Assembly (NCBI GenBank): GCA_027405735.1
Contig: JAPEHQ010000006.1
Coordinates: forward strand, 806,001-870,000
Source of the DNA: Mucor racemosus
Lineage: Eukaryota > Mucoromycota > Mucoromycetes > Mucorales > Mucoraceae
Reading direction: 5' to 3'
DNA length: 64,000 nt
The notes under the pieces were generated by a model, which saw only the letters and a list, made by a program, of their open reading frames with translations, was not told the origin of the DNA and ran no database searches. This document shows positions 1 through 11,700 of this stretch, piece after piece. The stretch's first letter is position 1. Every line of letters starts with the position of its first letter. The position numbers and the translations under genes were made by a program.

Positions 1-261
1 CTATTTGAACAAGGATGATTTCAGAGCGAAAACCATGATTCATACAAGTAATAATAGTGTATTTTTATACAGCGATGTGCAATTGATCAAACGTACTTAC
101 TACATTGCGCATACGTTCTCTTTTTCTTTTACCATTCATTCAATGTTACATTCTCTTGAAAATATGGGGAAAAAGTCGGACATTGCTCCTTGCCGAATCG
201 TTCCGTCAATTTGGCCAGATCAAAGAAATGCGGTACAAATCATGCAGTGCTCTTTCAAACA

Positions 262-1491
262 ATGAATTCTATGGAAGAAAAATCGCCAGTAGATCAAGCA
301 AATGAATGCTTATATCGTATATTAGATAACCTAGAAGACGAAGAGCAAGATGAACAAGAAGATGAAGTTGAAGATGCTCAAAATGATGATATTTTATTCC
401 CTTCATCTTCTACATTATTTACAGCAAATACGTTTATACCGACTCCATCAAAAGAACAGACCAAATCAAATATCAACAGCATTAAATCAACAAAGCAAGT
501 AAATATATCTATTTCAGGACCACGGAACCCCAATATCCTATCTACTTTATTCTCATGTGAAGCAACGTGTATTCATTATTTGACATACAAACTTCAAAAT
601 GAACAAGACAGCTACAGGCAGTTTGATCTAGATAAATTAGATGTCGTATTAAACCCAACTGGTATATTAAATATTAAATGCATTTTCTTATTGAATGGTT
701 TAGAAAATAGCTTAGAACATCCTCCTTGGCTTCAAGTCGTATTAAATGTTGTAATGCGAAAATGTGGATTTAAACCATCAGATAAACCTAGCCTAAATGA
801 TGAAAACCCCCTTTATTGCTTTGAGGTCAAGAAAGCATTTGTAACAACACCAATATCTTACGTATTAGATAAACAAGCACCTCATGGAACATTGGATACA
901 TTTGAAGTCGTATTCAATATCACAAGCTCTAAACTAAAAGAGTTTCAAGCAAATTGGAAGAGAAGATTGACATTGGAAATCATGTCAGATTATTTAGAAG
1001 AAGCATTAACTGAAGTATTAATCAAGAAAACTTGCTACTTGTATCCACTTATCTTTAATAGTACATATGCAAAGAAGCTGACACAAAGTTTGCCTTATTT
1101 ACCACAAATTGCACAATCATTGCAAAAAATATACATTACATCTAGATCAACCATGTCTGTTACTAATCATGCTTTTAGTGAAAGCATTGAACAAAAAATG
1201 GACATAATAAAAAAAAATATAGACATTATGAGCCCTTGCAAACCCAACCAAGAGGCAACTAGCATTGCTACTACTACAACACCACAAGATAGGTTAAATG
1301 CTATAACACAAAATGATTCTATTTCTGAATATTTGACATTGGGCATGTATTACTCACTTAAAGCTGCTAACAAACCCGCAAAAACTAATTCAAATGCGTC
1401 AACATTTGATCCTCCAAATGCGCTTTGCTCAATTGCAAGACTATGGTCAGTTACTTGTTCTACAAGCTATGATGATGATGCTTTAATTTAA
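262..1491 (+). CDS. Hypothetical acidic protein, 409 aa, function not recognised
   Basis: This is a single long open frame ending in TAA. I chose the ATG at 262 because the 24 codons before it begin with a TTG and no in-frame ATG lies further upstream; a second Met follows three codons later. Residues about 20-40 are very acidic (runs of Glu/Asp). A Ser/Thr-rich linker follows, then a compact region (about residues 85-300) of mixed hydrophobic and charged sequence containing four Cys. The tail is low-complexity Thr/Asn/Ser and ends in Asp-Asp-Asp-Ala-Leu-Ile. No signal peptide or membrane segment is evident. I do not recognise a family. The gene converges on the mitochondrial carrier gene, with only about 115 bp between stop codons. 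An upstream exon cannot be excluded because the window starts 261 bp before the ATG. Confidence 0.6.
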   Translation: MNSMEEKSPVDQANECLYRILDNLEDEEQDEQEDEVEDAQNDDILFPSSSTLFTANTFIPTPSKEQTKSNINSIKSTKQVNISISGPRNPNILSTLFSCEATCIHYLTYKLQNEQDSYRQFDLDKLDVVLNPTGILNIKCIFLLNGLENSLEHPPWLQVVLNVVMRKCGFKPSDKPSLNDENPLYCFEVKKAFVTTPISYVLDKQAPHGTLDTFEVVFNITSSKLKEFQANWKRRLTLEIMSDYLEEALTEVLIKKTCYLYPLIFNSTYAKKLTQSLPYLPQIAQSLQKIYITSRSTMSVTNHAFSESIEQKMDIIKKNIDIMSPCKPNQEATSIATTTTPQDRLNAITQNDSISEYLTLGMYYSLKAANKPAKTNSNASTFDPPNALCSIARLWSVTCSTSYDDDALI

Positions 1492-1605
1492 AAAAGAATT
1501 ATCTATTCTAAAAAAAAAAAAAAGAATAGTTGCTTTAATATATATATGTACAAGAGAGAGAAAAACGTCTATATTATAAGAATAATAATAATAATAATAA
1601 AGGAT
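1492..1605. other. Convergent 3' intergenic space with (AAT)n microsatellite
   Basis: This short AT-rich space lies between two convergent stop codons. It holds a run of A, a TATA stretch and a perfect AAT repeat at about 1,580-1,601 that overlaps potential AATAAA poly(A) signals. Both transcripts probably end here. Confidence 0.5.
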
Positions 1606-3147
1606 TTATGATATTCCCAATGATCTTTTTGAAAATTCATAGACGGCATAACTGATACTAATTGAAGGCACAACTTTGAATAAAGTTGGACCAAGTCCTT
1701 TATAGAATCCTCGGACACCATCAGCTCTATAAGTTTTACGAGCTACATCCCAAGCTGAAGTGTATGTATAAGGATGACCAGGTGTTCCTTGAGCTTGTAA
1801 TCTGAAACAAAGTAATTAGAAAAATTGCGCATTTTTGAATATTAAACTGAGCCCTTACCTAGTTCTAATCATGTTTAAAGGATAAACGCTACTTGCTCCA
1901 ATAGATCCACTGACCATACCACACATCCATAATACCAACACATTAGGATGTGCTTTTTCACCTTGAGGTAATCCTTGATGAGCACCAGCCTTATCCATTG
2001 ATTGCAAATAAGATACTTTCAAAGTTTCATAAATGCCCATATCTAATGCTTGATAAGGAAAAACACCCAGCAAACTCAAAAATAAACCAGGCCAAAAAGC
2101 TCTTGGACCACCAGTTTTATACATTTCTCTCATTGTTTTTATAGCGCTTGGTCTAACGCCTTGTCCTTCTTGGCTGGACATAATTCTAGTCTTGAGAGTT
2201 TCTAAAGGATATATACAAAATTGAGAGCACAAACCCGCTACACCACCAGCTATGAAACGAGCACTAACAGGAATAGAGTTTTTATCTTGAGCACCAGTCA
2301 TTTGAGCCATGATTGCTTTTGAAGTTTCAAATACATAAAATTTGATGGCAGATTCTGGTACAATTTTAATGACATTAAGACCATTACCAACATATAAACC
2401 ACGAAATCCACCATTATGATAGATTGTTTTTACAGCATTTAAGATGGCAGATGAGGATGCTTTTTGTTGTTGCGTATTAAGGTGAGGTTGATAATTAGTA
2501 TGGGTAATTAGGTATACTTTAAGTCGATCCAGGGGTGCTGTACAGGTACGTGAAACACAGCCTGCTACTGCACCTGCTGTAAGGTATTTATATGCGTTTC
2601 GGGCTGCTTCATCTGTATGTGGAATAACAACGTCGGCATCTGCATTTAATTGTGTAGTTGTTTGATAATATCTGTAGATTTCTGTCAAAGTAGTTTCATG
2701 AGGTAATAATAATAAGAAATTTCTCCAATTTTCAAAATCGATATAACCATTTCCAGCAGTATCCATGAATTGAACTAGGGCTTCAATATCAGATTTTGTA
2801 ACATGAATCCCGGATTCTTCCAACGCAAATTCCAATTCATCCGGTTTTAATCTATGATCACCTTTTTGATTGATTGCGCTAAATACATTCCAAAGTTCTT
2901 CTTCTTTTTCGATAACATGAGCCCTGAATTTATCGTAATCTATTCCATTTTCATCGTCTGAATTCAATAGTTCTGAAGCATATCTTGTATGAGCGGGTAA
3001 TCTGCATGCTTCTGATATATCTTTGGTATAAACAACGCCTTGACCTTTATGATCTAATGAATCAAATAGGTTCCTAATCCGAGCTTCTTTTTCGATTGAC
3101 TTTTCGTCATAATAAGGATGAGGTATTTCTAAATTATCTTTTGACAT
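1606..3147 (-). CDS. EF-hand mitochondrial carrier (ATP-Mg/Pi, SCaMC/Sal1 type), 494 aa
   Basis: There are two exons on the minus strand, 3147-1859 and 1801-1606. The 57-bp intron has a GTAAGG donor and a TTTCAG acceptor, and splicing restores the frame through the third carrier motif. The N-terminal half carries EF-hand-like loops near residues 31, 64, 94 and 129; the last (DTAGNGYIDFEN) looks the most intact. The C-terminal half is a three-repeat mitochondrial carrier with the signatures PLDRLK (about 205), PLETLK (about 314) and PLNMIRTR (about 423). In the known family (human SCaMC, yeast Sal1) this layout is a calcium-activated exchanger of ATP-Mg or ADP for phosphate in the inner mitochondrial membrane. 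Length is typical. A plain EF-hand carrier of another substrate (aspartate/glutamate type) is less likely because those proteins are longer. Confidence 0.93.
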
Positions 3148-3495
3148 GGTCGATTTTTTCTGAATCTAGGACAAAAAGAAAACGTGATTGAACCTTTTAT
3201 TGCTGCTGCTATTACTGCCAACTGTTGAATGCTTTTGTTGTTGTTTTGATATTATAAAAGAGAAGGGGGGGGGGGATACCTGAAAAAAGATTTTTTTTTA
3301 TATACAACAATTTTCATTGAATAACCGCATCTTGTTGTTTAAAAAGGTCGGGGTGAATGAACCCAAGATGGAAAGGCAAGAAGCTCACAGAACATCCATG
3401 TCATTATTATTAAGGAAAAATCTTATTTTATTTATGATGAGAAATGAATAAATACTTCAAGTAACTTTTATATACAATTTATTTTAAATTTTGCT
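3148..3495. other. Promoter-side spacer of the carrier gene
   Basis: This is 348 bp between the carrier start codon and the stop of the MICOS gene on the same strand. It contains a run of ten or more G at about 3,265-3,275, a poly(T) run and TTATT-rich sequence. There is no ORF of note and no clear TATA box. Confidence 0.4.
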
Positions 3496-4449
3496 TTAGT
3501 TTCTTTCTTGTTTCAAAACTTCATCAACACCGGGCTTTGATCTTGTTGTGTACATGCTTTCAACGTTCTTTTTAACTTGATCGTACTTTTCTTTTGCTTC
3601 GGTATTAGTAGAACCAACGGCGTTATTAACTTGATCCTTGACTAAATCAGTATTTTGTTGAATTTGTTGACGTAATTTACTAGCATTCTCATCAACTGCA
3701 CCACGCAATTGTGAGACGGTATCATCAATTTGTTTACGAACATCTCCAACGACATCATTAACACTTTGATGTGCTGCTTGAATTTGAGGATATTTACGTT
3801 CTAATTTCTCGAGTTGAACTGCAACATTGTGAGTGGTTTTTGGGAGAAGATAGTATGAAGTACCAACTGCTAATGTAGTGGAGGTCAAGAAACGAAGTAC
3901 AATGTTTCTGTTACGAGCAATGATGGTACCGGCTAAAGCGGCAACACCAACATAAACTACATTGGGGAAAATTTCCTCATTTTTATCAATGGTGTTATTG
4001 ATGTTAGTGGTAACTTGATTCTCTAATTGTTGGTATTTTTGTACCCAACCATTGACATGAGTCTACAAATACATGAAAAGCTAAATACTCGACAAAATTC
4101 AATTGATTTCTGCTATTTTACCTTTCCCTCTTCTAAAGTTTCGTTGGCATATTTTTGTGCAATATAAACTTGTTCCTCAAGTTTAGTAGGTGATTCAATG
4201 ATAACAACCTTTGCCTCAGGTTCATCGTAAATGCTGAGCTATACTCCAATGATGAGAAATTTATCAAAATTATCTACTACTAAATCTTTACCTTGGTTCT
4301 CTTTTCTTCAGCAAATGCAGTAGAAGCAGTTGCGATCCAAGCGCTACCAGCAGCAGCAGCAGTAAGCTATATAAATTCACATTAGAGATAGTCTTTGTGT
4401 GTGTCAATTCCTTCACACTTACACTTCTCTTGAGCACGGGAGAAAACAT
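3496..4449 (-). CDS. MICOS complex subunit Mic26/Mic27 (apolipoprotein O family), 261 aa
   Basis: There are four exons on the minus strand: 4449-4423, 4366-4292, 4238-4122 and 4062-3496. Every intron is phase 0 with GT..AG ends. The N-terminus is a basic, hydroxylated, Ala-rich mitochondrial presequence (about residues 1-30). A segment like the family's IYDEPEAKVVIIESPTKLEEQV stretch follows (shown here in part), then two short hydrophobic segments (about 108-122 and 129-146), the second containing Gly-Thr-Ser-Tyr-Tyr. The C-terminal half is a long, amphipathic coiled-coil-like region typical of apolipoprotein O proteins. In the known family this protein sits in the inner mitochondrial membrane and shapes cristae junctions with Mic10 and Mic60. 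Assignment to Mic26 versus Mic27 is not possible by eye. Confidence 0.88.
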
Positions 4450-5085
4450 GTTATAAATAAAAGTGGAGAAGTAAAAACTTGCCAGGTAGATTTTTTTATT
4501 ATGTTGAATGTAGTAGATTTGCCCACATCCCTGGGTGGGTCAACTGCCAATAAAACGAAGCCAAACTTGAGATTCTGTCGATGGGTGACGTCAAAAACAT
4601 GGATATCCAATCATGGTATATTGATTCAACGTTTCTATCCATCACTAACTGTTTAAAAGTGAAGAATTTGCTTCATTTTGTTGAAAAGAAATATATATTT
4701 AGCATACACATTCAAAAACTATCGTTTAATAAACATGATTTCAAGCCTACTACATCGCCGACTTACCTAATGATACAAATGCCATGAAGATATTAAAAGG
4801 AGTATACTACTAGGTATATTTTACGTCGAGGCAGCAATTTTTTTCGCAACGGCACAATGCACACTTTTATTGATTCGGGATGGTTACCATGGCAACTGAT
4901 TTTGCTCAAAGATGATCGTCAAACCCTCAATTGTACTTTTGTAGCAATTTTATAAGCATTTATTCGGCAAATGAATCCATCATTGAGGGGGTTTTAAACA
5001 GAACGTCATGATGTGCATCATTTTAAGAGCAAAGAAGATTAAAAAACCAAGCTTTTTGTTTTTCATTAAATTAAATATATTCATC
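4450..5085. other. Divergent promoter region between MICOS and transgelin genes
   Basis: This is 636 bp between two start codons on opposite strands. It has no supported gene. It includes a perfect RFX-type X-box (see 4,883-4,896) and a pyrimidine-rich stretch just before the transgelin ATG. Confidence 0.5.
4883..4896 (+). promoter_or_regulatory. RFX-type X-box (GTTACCATGGCAAC)
   Basis: This is a perfect match to the 14-bp imperfect-palindrome X-box GTNRCC-NN-RGYAAC bound by RFX winged-helix factors, including yeast Crt1/Rfx1. It lies 190 bp upstream of the transgelin ATG and about 430 bp upstream of the divergent MICOS ATG. Related half-sites occur near 33.4 kb. Function is inferred from sequence only. 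Confidence 0.5.
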
Positions 5086-5974
5086 ATGGAGGACGAAACA
5101 CCTTTATACGGTATTGACAAAGGTAAAACTATATAAAAGACTGTTGCAGATTTGATGGATTACATTTATTTACAAGATTGTTTTTAGAAATTCAAGCTAA
5201 AATAGGTTCAAAGTATTCAGTTGAACGCGAGCAACAAGCAAAGCAATGGATGGAAGAGCTGATCGGTGAAAAGTTTCCCTCTGATGATTTCGCCGAAAGT
5301 TTAAAAGATGGTGTTATTTTATGCAAGTAGGTACATCTCAAATCATGATTCATGTATAAGCACTGACTTGATTGAATCTAAAATAGAGTTATAGGTAAAT
5401 TAGTTCCCGGTCAAGGAAAGTTCAAGCAATCAAAGATGCCATTTATTCAGGTATTTATTCATTTACCACCAAGATGTTAAAATCATGTATTCAATAATTT
5501 ATACAGATGGAAAACATTTCGATATTTTTAAGAGGTGCTGAAGCTTTAGGTGTACCAAAATATGATCTCTTCCAAACTGTGGATTTGTTTGAAAAAAAAA
5601 ATATGACACAAGTGATTGATTCGATTTTCTCATTATCGAGATATGGGTTTAAAGCTGGTACATCACCCAACGTAAGTATATATATAGTTCTATCATTGGC
5701 ATAGAAGGGTGTATTGATCTTGATTATATAGTATCTTGGTCCTAAACTTGCCGACAAGCAAAAAGCTACATATTCACAAGACGCTGCAAATGCCGCTAAT
5801 GCAACATTTAACACGTATCAATATGGATACACTGGTGGTGCTAATCAAGTAAGAGATTTATATTTACATCATATAACTGTTTGAAGTAACACTTTTATGT
5901 CTAATTAGTCGGGAATGAGTTTTGGCCAGCGCCGTAATATTGCAGGAAATGATCCTTATGCTCAATACAAGTAG
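5086..5974 (+). CDS. Transgelin/calponin-like actin-bundling protein (Scp1/Stg1 type), 195 aa
   Basis: There are six exons: 5086-5122, 5188-5326, 5387-5450, 5507-5671, 5732-5848 and 5909-5974. All have GT..AG introns of 56-65 bp, and the joins keep the frame (588 nt in total). A single calponin-homology domain spans about residues 25-140, with the WMEELIGE, LKDGVILCK and FKQSKMPFIQMENISIFL landmarks. A C-terminal calponin-like motif follows (GMSFGQRRNI, about residue 177). This is the domain order of SM22/transgelin and of fungal Scp1, which cross-link actin filaments in cortical patches and endocytic sites. Length is normal. It is the last gene before the repeat complex. Confidence 0.93.
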
Positions 5975-6350
5975 AAATGTACAAAATTCGCTATAATTTT
6001 TGGAATAAACAACTTTTTATTTACAAATACAGTTAGAAAATGGATTGTCATGGCCGTAAAAGGTTTCTTGGTGTGAATGATCAGAATCCCACCACCTTCT
6101 CGGCTTTATCGAGAGTAACTCTCCATCAATAAAAAAACCTGATTTGGAATTGCTGTAACATTATATGATATTTTTTGCAGATGTAAGATTCTTAACCTAG
6201 TAGTAGTATTATCATATTATTTGAGTCCATAATTGCATGGTATATACTATGAAACTTTGATAATATACCTTGAACATTGCAAAATATATATGAATTTATC
6301 GTATAATGTTAACTATTTCTGAAATTATTTTATCTCACGAAAGGCTCCAA
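5975..6350. other. Non-coding AT-rich spacer at gene-island edge
   Basis: This is the 3' flank of the transgelin gene; AATAAA-like sequence occurs at about 6,000. The remainder is AT-rich with no ORF. Family-repeat sequence begins near 6,350. Confidence 0.4.
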
Positions 6351-6359
6351 AACTGATAA

Positions 6360-7386
6360 AATTTACTTAAAAACTGGGTCTCACTTTTCAGCCCTGAACT
6401 ACTTTTTTTTTCACTAAATAACACCAAGAAAAAATTATATGCCAACGTACCTGAGATGTTCCGCTTTAATCCAAAAACGAGTATCCGGAAATATCCTATT
6501 TTTTGCAGTTGGTATTAATTTTTCAGTGCTAAGGTTTCAGATTTTTTACGCGTATTTCACTGCTAAAGGATTGAAAACTTTGAGGCTTCATATCTCTAGA
6601 AAAAATTAAGCTATACTGATGGTTTCTAATAATGAAACTTACTTGTTTTGAAGCGCTCTATAACATGTTTGAATATAAAAAATTTTCGAGCACTTTTATT
6701 TTTTTTTCATTTTTTTGGGCATTTCTATAGTAGGTTTCAAAATATTGGTTATACTGAGCAACATTTTTTTTACATTCATGTCATCAAGCTCGTTGAGCTC
6801 TCTCAGACCCAATTTAGAGTTTTTCAAAATATTGAATTTTCGTGGAGATATCCTCAAAAATGTGTACAAGAAGGTACCTCCATTTCTAGCGTCCATTTTC
6901 CCCTTGTATACCCTCATCCCAAATTCTGAAACTGAAAAAAATTTGCACAAAAATCTCGTTTTCTCTACGAAAAATGTAGCTAAAAAGTTAAATAATGGCT
7001 CGATAGATAGATAATTTTTTTTTTGCATCATTGCCCTTTATTATATTTTGAATATGTTTATGAAAAGTGTTCTGTATCTTCAAAAAACCTCCAAAATATC
7101 GATTGCATTTTACACAAAATTTAACGTGAAAAAGTTATCTGAATTTTATTTAGATGTATGCAGAATTTAAAGCTGTACAAAAACCATTTAATACACTAGG
7201 TCAACTTACTTTGCAGCTCGTGAGCTATTGAACAATTTTGTTTTTTTCATCATTTTCTGATCGATTTACAAAACGATTTTGGAGCCCAGCTATGATAAAT
7301 ATTAAGCTGTAATATGAACTATTATTTTGATTATCTCGACGAAAAATCAATATTTTTTGCTAAAACAAAAAACGCAGAGTAGCAAT
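6360..7386 (+). repeat. Dispersed repeat R1, copy 1
   Basis: About 1 kb closely resembling 24,440-25,470 (same orientation) and 63,403-64,000 (opposite orientation). The recognisable start is near GGGTCTCACTTTTCAGCC. On the minus strand a reading frame around 6,775-6,935 (SEFGMRVYKGKM...FLYTFLRISP) stays open in all three copies. By my count of the alignable part of the first two copies there are about 13 replacement and 6 silent differences, which is no strong sign of selection. The unit lies at the outer end of the palindromic complex. Confidence 0.7.
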
Positions 7387-8073
7387 TGTAGTAAACTACA
7401 TATATCAAGTAGTTTGTTGTTTAGTAATCAAATTGATCTTGGTCAACATATAAGATCTAATAACTTTAAATCACAAAAAACTTTAAAATATCAAATTGTA
7501 CCACTGGTACTTCCAAACTAGGAACTAAACCACGAAGATCTTCCTTCAGGATCTTATTACTGTATTATTATTAATAGAATTATGATGTATCATTCTTAAA
7601 CCGGATCATGTCAAATCCAAGAAAGTAAACAATAACAGATCCGGAACCGGAAGTTCCTTAATTAAATATTAGCTATACAATGCTCCTAAAAGCATGATGG
7701 TATAGAAGCATGGTATAGAAGCATGGTACAAAAGCATAATACGCCAGTGCGATATTCCAACATGATATACCAACATGACACATTACTATTAAATAACATC
7801 TAAACTACCTTACCACACCATTAATTCCCCAAATCAAATAGTATATAAACCCTATTAATTTCATTCCAATAAACGACATCTCTTTACTTGATTAAATTTC
7901 TAATTTTATTTAACCTAAACATATTTTGATAAATCAAATTAGAAAATAGTATATGCATCACAAAGGCTATGGTAATCCATAAACCTTTGTTTTACTTTAT
8001 ATCTTAGTAAATATCAAAGAGTTATAATTGTATTCGCAACGCTTTTTTAGTTTCATTACTCCTTTTTGTAGCA
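7387..8073 (+). mobile_element. Solo LTR, family X, with a second solo LTR nested inside
   Basis: It starts TGTAGTAAACTAC and ends TTTTTGTAGCA, flanked by GCAAT (7,382-7,386) and GCAAC (8,074-8,078). Removing the nested LTR (7,583-7,936) and one copy of its target duplication leaves about 328 bp. Other copies with 5-bp duplications lie at 19,979-21,938, 53,678-54,035 and 63,079-63,397. No internal retrotransposon coding sequence is present, so it is a solo LTR left by LTR-LTR recombination. Confidence 0.75.
7583..7936 (+). mobile_element. Solo LTR, family Y, inserted in LTR X
   Basis: 354 bp beginning TGATGTATCA and ending TGATAAATCA, flanked by the 5-bp duplication AATTA (7,578-7,582 and 7,937-7,941). 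The empty site is visible in the related LTR X at about 20,150, where a single AATTA joins the same flanks. It carries a TATATAAA box near 7,852 followed by CAATAAA, as in an LTR promoter and poly(A) region. Near 7,690-7,735 there is a short tandem repeat of AGCATGGTATAG-like units. Confidence 0.8.
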
Positions 8074-8339
8074 GCAACCAATCAGACCTATCTTGTGAAT
8101 ACAGAAATTAAGCCCTGGATAATGAGTTTTAAGTTTTACAAAATAATAAACTGTTATTTACAACTGCAGAAAACAAAGAAAAAAATCGCATCCTTGTAAA
8201 TATTGACCCAATTAATCTTCAATTATACATAGTGATAGATTTAAATATACCTTGCATAAAAGTTTATATTTTCACTTTCACAAATGACTGTGAATTGAGA
8301 AAACCATCAGCAAAACATGATATCTCTGTTCAATAAAAC

Positions 8340-8780
8340 TACCTGATTGTGTCCTATATTTTTAGCTTTAATAAATAATACTTAAAAAAAAAAGGATACA
8401 ATGAAAGGAGAATGAGTAATGAATCAGTTCTTTAACTGTATAATAAAAACAAGATATCGTTTATTTAGATATAAAAGTATGATGGTCTTTTATATTGATT
8501 TGACATTGAGATCCTGAAATGTAATTTAAGGCACTATTGAACCATTAAATATGTTTGGTAATAATCTATGAGTGGAAATGGATTAATCATAATTTAACCC
8601 TGCTTGCAGAGTTGCAGAGCTTATGGGTTGCCTTGTTTCAATGCTGCGTTAAATGTACTTGGATGTTGATTTGATAGCTACTTGATTGCTTAACCGCTGG
8701 GATGAAATAATATGGTGTCATAATTGAGGTCCAAGCGTTCTTGCTGATTACTGGATTAAACTTCGTACGCTAGCTGGTCG
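8340..8780 (+). repeat. Dispersed repeat segment R2, copy 1
   Basis: It matches 22,830-23,230 and 52,085-52,480 in the same orientation, and 62,410-62,790 in reverse. It contains GATCCTGA(A/G)ATGTAATTTAAGG and TGGATGTTGATTTGATAGC. At about 8,776 it joins the palindrome arm through the junction TACGCTAG|CTGGTCG. The same junction occurs in reverse at about 62,395, so these two are derivatives of one rearranged form. There is no coding potential. Confidence 0.65.
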
Positions 8781-11700
8781 TATGGGCGCAAATTGGTTTG
8801 TACATGAGCATCGTGCCGTTCTCAAAACTTCATTGCATTTTTCACTGGAATGGGGTTTTAAGTTAAATTTGATTTTATTAAAACACTATAGATTATAGAC
8901 AATATAATTCAATACGTTATTGGTGTAGAGCAATACATGCAACAGCCAATATATTTACGATTATTATTATTTGTAAATATGTTTATACCTATAATGCTTA
9001 CAGCAACAATGGTTTTTGCTCGAGCATAAAATTAAATAATATTTACTGATTTAATGTATGTGCAAGCCAAATCTAAGATTATCGATGTTACTTTATCACA
9101 TATAACATTTAAACAAATTAAGCTTATTTAAACTTACTATTTTAGTTTACGATTCTCAGCTGTAAAAAGGTTTGTTTTCAAGTATACAGTAGCTACAATC
9201 AAAATATGGTTATTAGGCAAGATATTACATTTTTTTGGTGTTTCTGTATTACTTGAAATTTTGTCACTTTTCTGGAACGTTTCGTAGGTTTGTAGCCAGC
9301 TCAAGCTTTGAATTCAGTAGATGTAAATATCATTGCCTTCAATTTAATCTGGTAATCAAGAAATACGTCCAACAATACTGTAGTAAATAATGATATTTGA
9401 TCCTAAAATGTTGCTAAATGAAAATATCAGTTTCTAATATAACGACTGCTGCCTATATTAAAAACATTAGTCTCTTGTGTTAGCATGCATATTCAGATAA
9501 ACGAAAAGAATACTAGCTTGATAGTCTGATATACCTTATCAAACGGTGAATATATCCTTGGAATATGAAAACAAAAAGAGAGAAACAACACACGTATAAA
9601 AGAATTTTCAGGGGTTTACATTATTTAACGCAATTAAAACCCTGCTAAATTGCACATTTTAGCCAATGTAAAAGCATTATTACAGCGCCTGAACTATAAA
9701 CTAAGCAAAATAGGCAGAATCTGCTACTATAATAGAAATATAAAATTTTCTACTAGAAAAACCGTCTGTCATCATATCATACATTCATTAAAAAATTGCA
9801 AAAACGAGCTCGTAGAGCGATGCCGTAATTGAGCAGAATAGCAAGATTGAACAGCTGAGTCTCTTATACTATGGTATATATCTAAGTTTTAAATAAAAAA
9901 GCATTTTTTTTTTACTTTTCTTATATTTAACCATGTACGGTCTGAAATTTCAGACTTTGTAGCGGACATTTTTCGGGGCTCATTTCATCCTTACCAACAC
10001 ACATGATTTAGATCAAAAAACAGAAAAATCAAATTTTGATACCAAAATCAACGTTTAAATATACTACATTGTGAGAGAAAATTGTAGCCATGACTAATAC
10101 ACATTTTATAAAAACTTAATATTAAATATTAAGTAATAAAACTTAGCATTTTTGGCCTAAAAACGATTTTTTGATTAAAAGATTTTCATGTAATATTTTG
10201 CAATAAAAATGTTTATTATTTTCTATTGAGCAAATAGAGCGCTAAATTCTGTACATGTATATACTTTTTTTTTTATAATTGGTAGTAGAATTAACTCTAG
10301 ATTTGCAAAATCAGAAAAAAAAAATTAAAAAATGTCAAAATTGATGATCTGGACAAGAATAATTTTCGAAATTAATATTCCGCTTATAAGCTTTGTGAAT
10401 CTTAAAAATAAGAGATTTTATAATACTTGAGAACTTTTTCAAGAATTTACGATGCTATACCCACTTGATTTGAGTTTATTACTGTAAATCTTTATACATG
10501 TTAATATTGTGTGGTAGTTTATTTGATGATAATATAGTCTTACTTTATAACTATTGCGCTAGAGATAACGTACATTGAGCTTTAATCTTACGTTTCCAAT
10601 ATCATAAACATAAACATGGCCATCACTGAAACCTATTGCCGTCTTTTTATCCTCTTTGTCCCAAGCCAATTTACTCAATGCTTTACTAGAACCTACTTAA
10701 GCACTTACAAATGGTTCCTTGGTATTTTCATTTTAATTCCATAAATTAAATTTACTAATTCTATCTACAGTAGTATCAAACGTATCATCATTAGCCCACC
10801 TTATGATAATTGCCAATCTAAAATCAGAAACATCCCATTGTCATTGTTATAAGCTATGAAAAGCTTAATTTTCAATAATACAACAATTAAATAAAAGACA
10901 AAATGATACTAATCGCATATGGAGAGACTTTGCCAACCACCACCATGTATCCACTATACAGTTTTAACTTATTGACCCTAAAGTGCCTGCGACCTTCCTG
11001 TATGATATCTTGGTTTCAACCACAGAATGCAGTTTAAATTGTTAAATCTAAGCACGTACCAATAATAAATTGATATATCCACTTTACACTGGTAGATCAA
11101 GAAATTGACGTCTAGTTTAATTTGATCCAACAGCTATAATAGGACTTGCATCTACCCCTAAAAACTGAATTTCTGCCTGAAACTACAGCTGCATTATTAG
11201 TTAAATATTATGTAAGCTACTTGTGCGTTGTAATTGATACTTAATGCACCCTCGCTTTGTCAAATGTTAATTTACATCTTTCATTGTGTTTACCAATCCC
11301 ATAAAACATATAATACTCAATAGATATTAGCTGACGCTCCTTGACTTTTTACGTAAGACATATTTTGCTTTAATTACGTATCTAATAGTACATAATACAT
11401 AGAATTGGTCGGCTTTTCTGGGTTGTGATACTGCGGTCTTACTTTCTAATTGACTCCAACATATCCTGTACTAGCCATTGCGTTGCTCTTCCATTTCAAA
11501 TTAACAACAACGAACCCAATTCTTTTGATTACAAAGCCGACTGAAGTGTTTCATCAAAGCTAGCAATATATATGATTGGATAAATATTATTTGATACATG
11601 CATTATATTTGGCCCTAGAGCCTTGGATGGTGTTTGTAACTGTCTTGTAAATAGTGCTATTATTGATATTTACAATACTATGGTAGTAATGCTATTATGA

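Noticed and set aside
105..305. RRM-like string (ESFRQFGQIKEMRYK) upstream of the first gene
   Set aside because: It lies in another frame from the 409-aa gene, lacks RNP motifs and the rest of an RRM fold, and has no splice signals that would join it.
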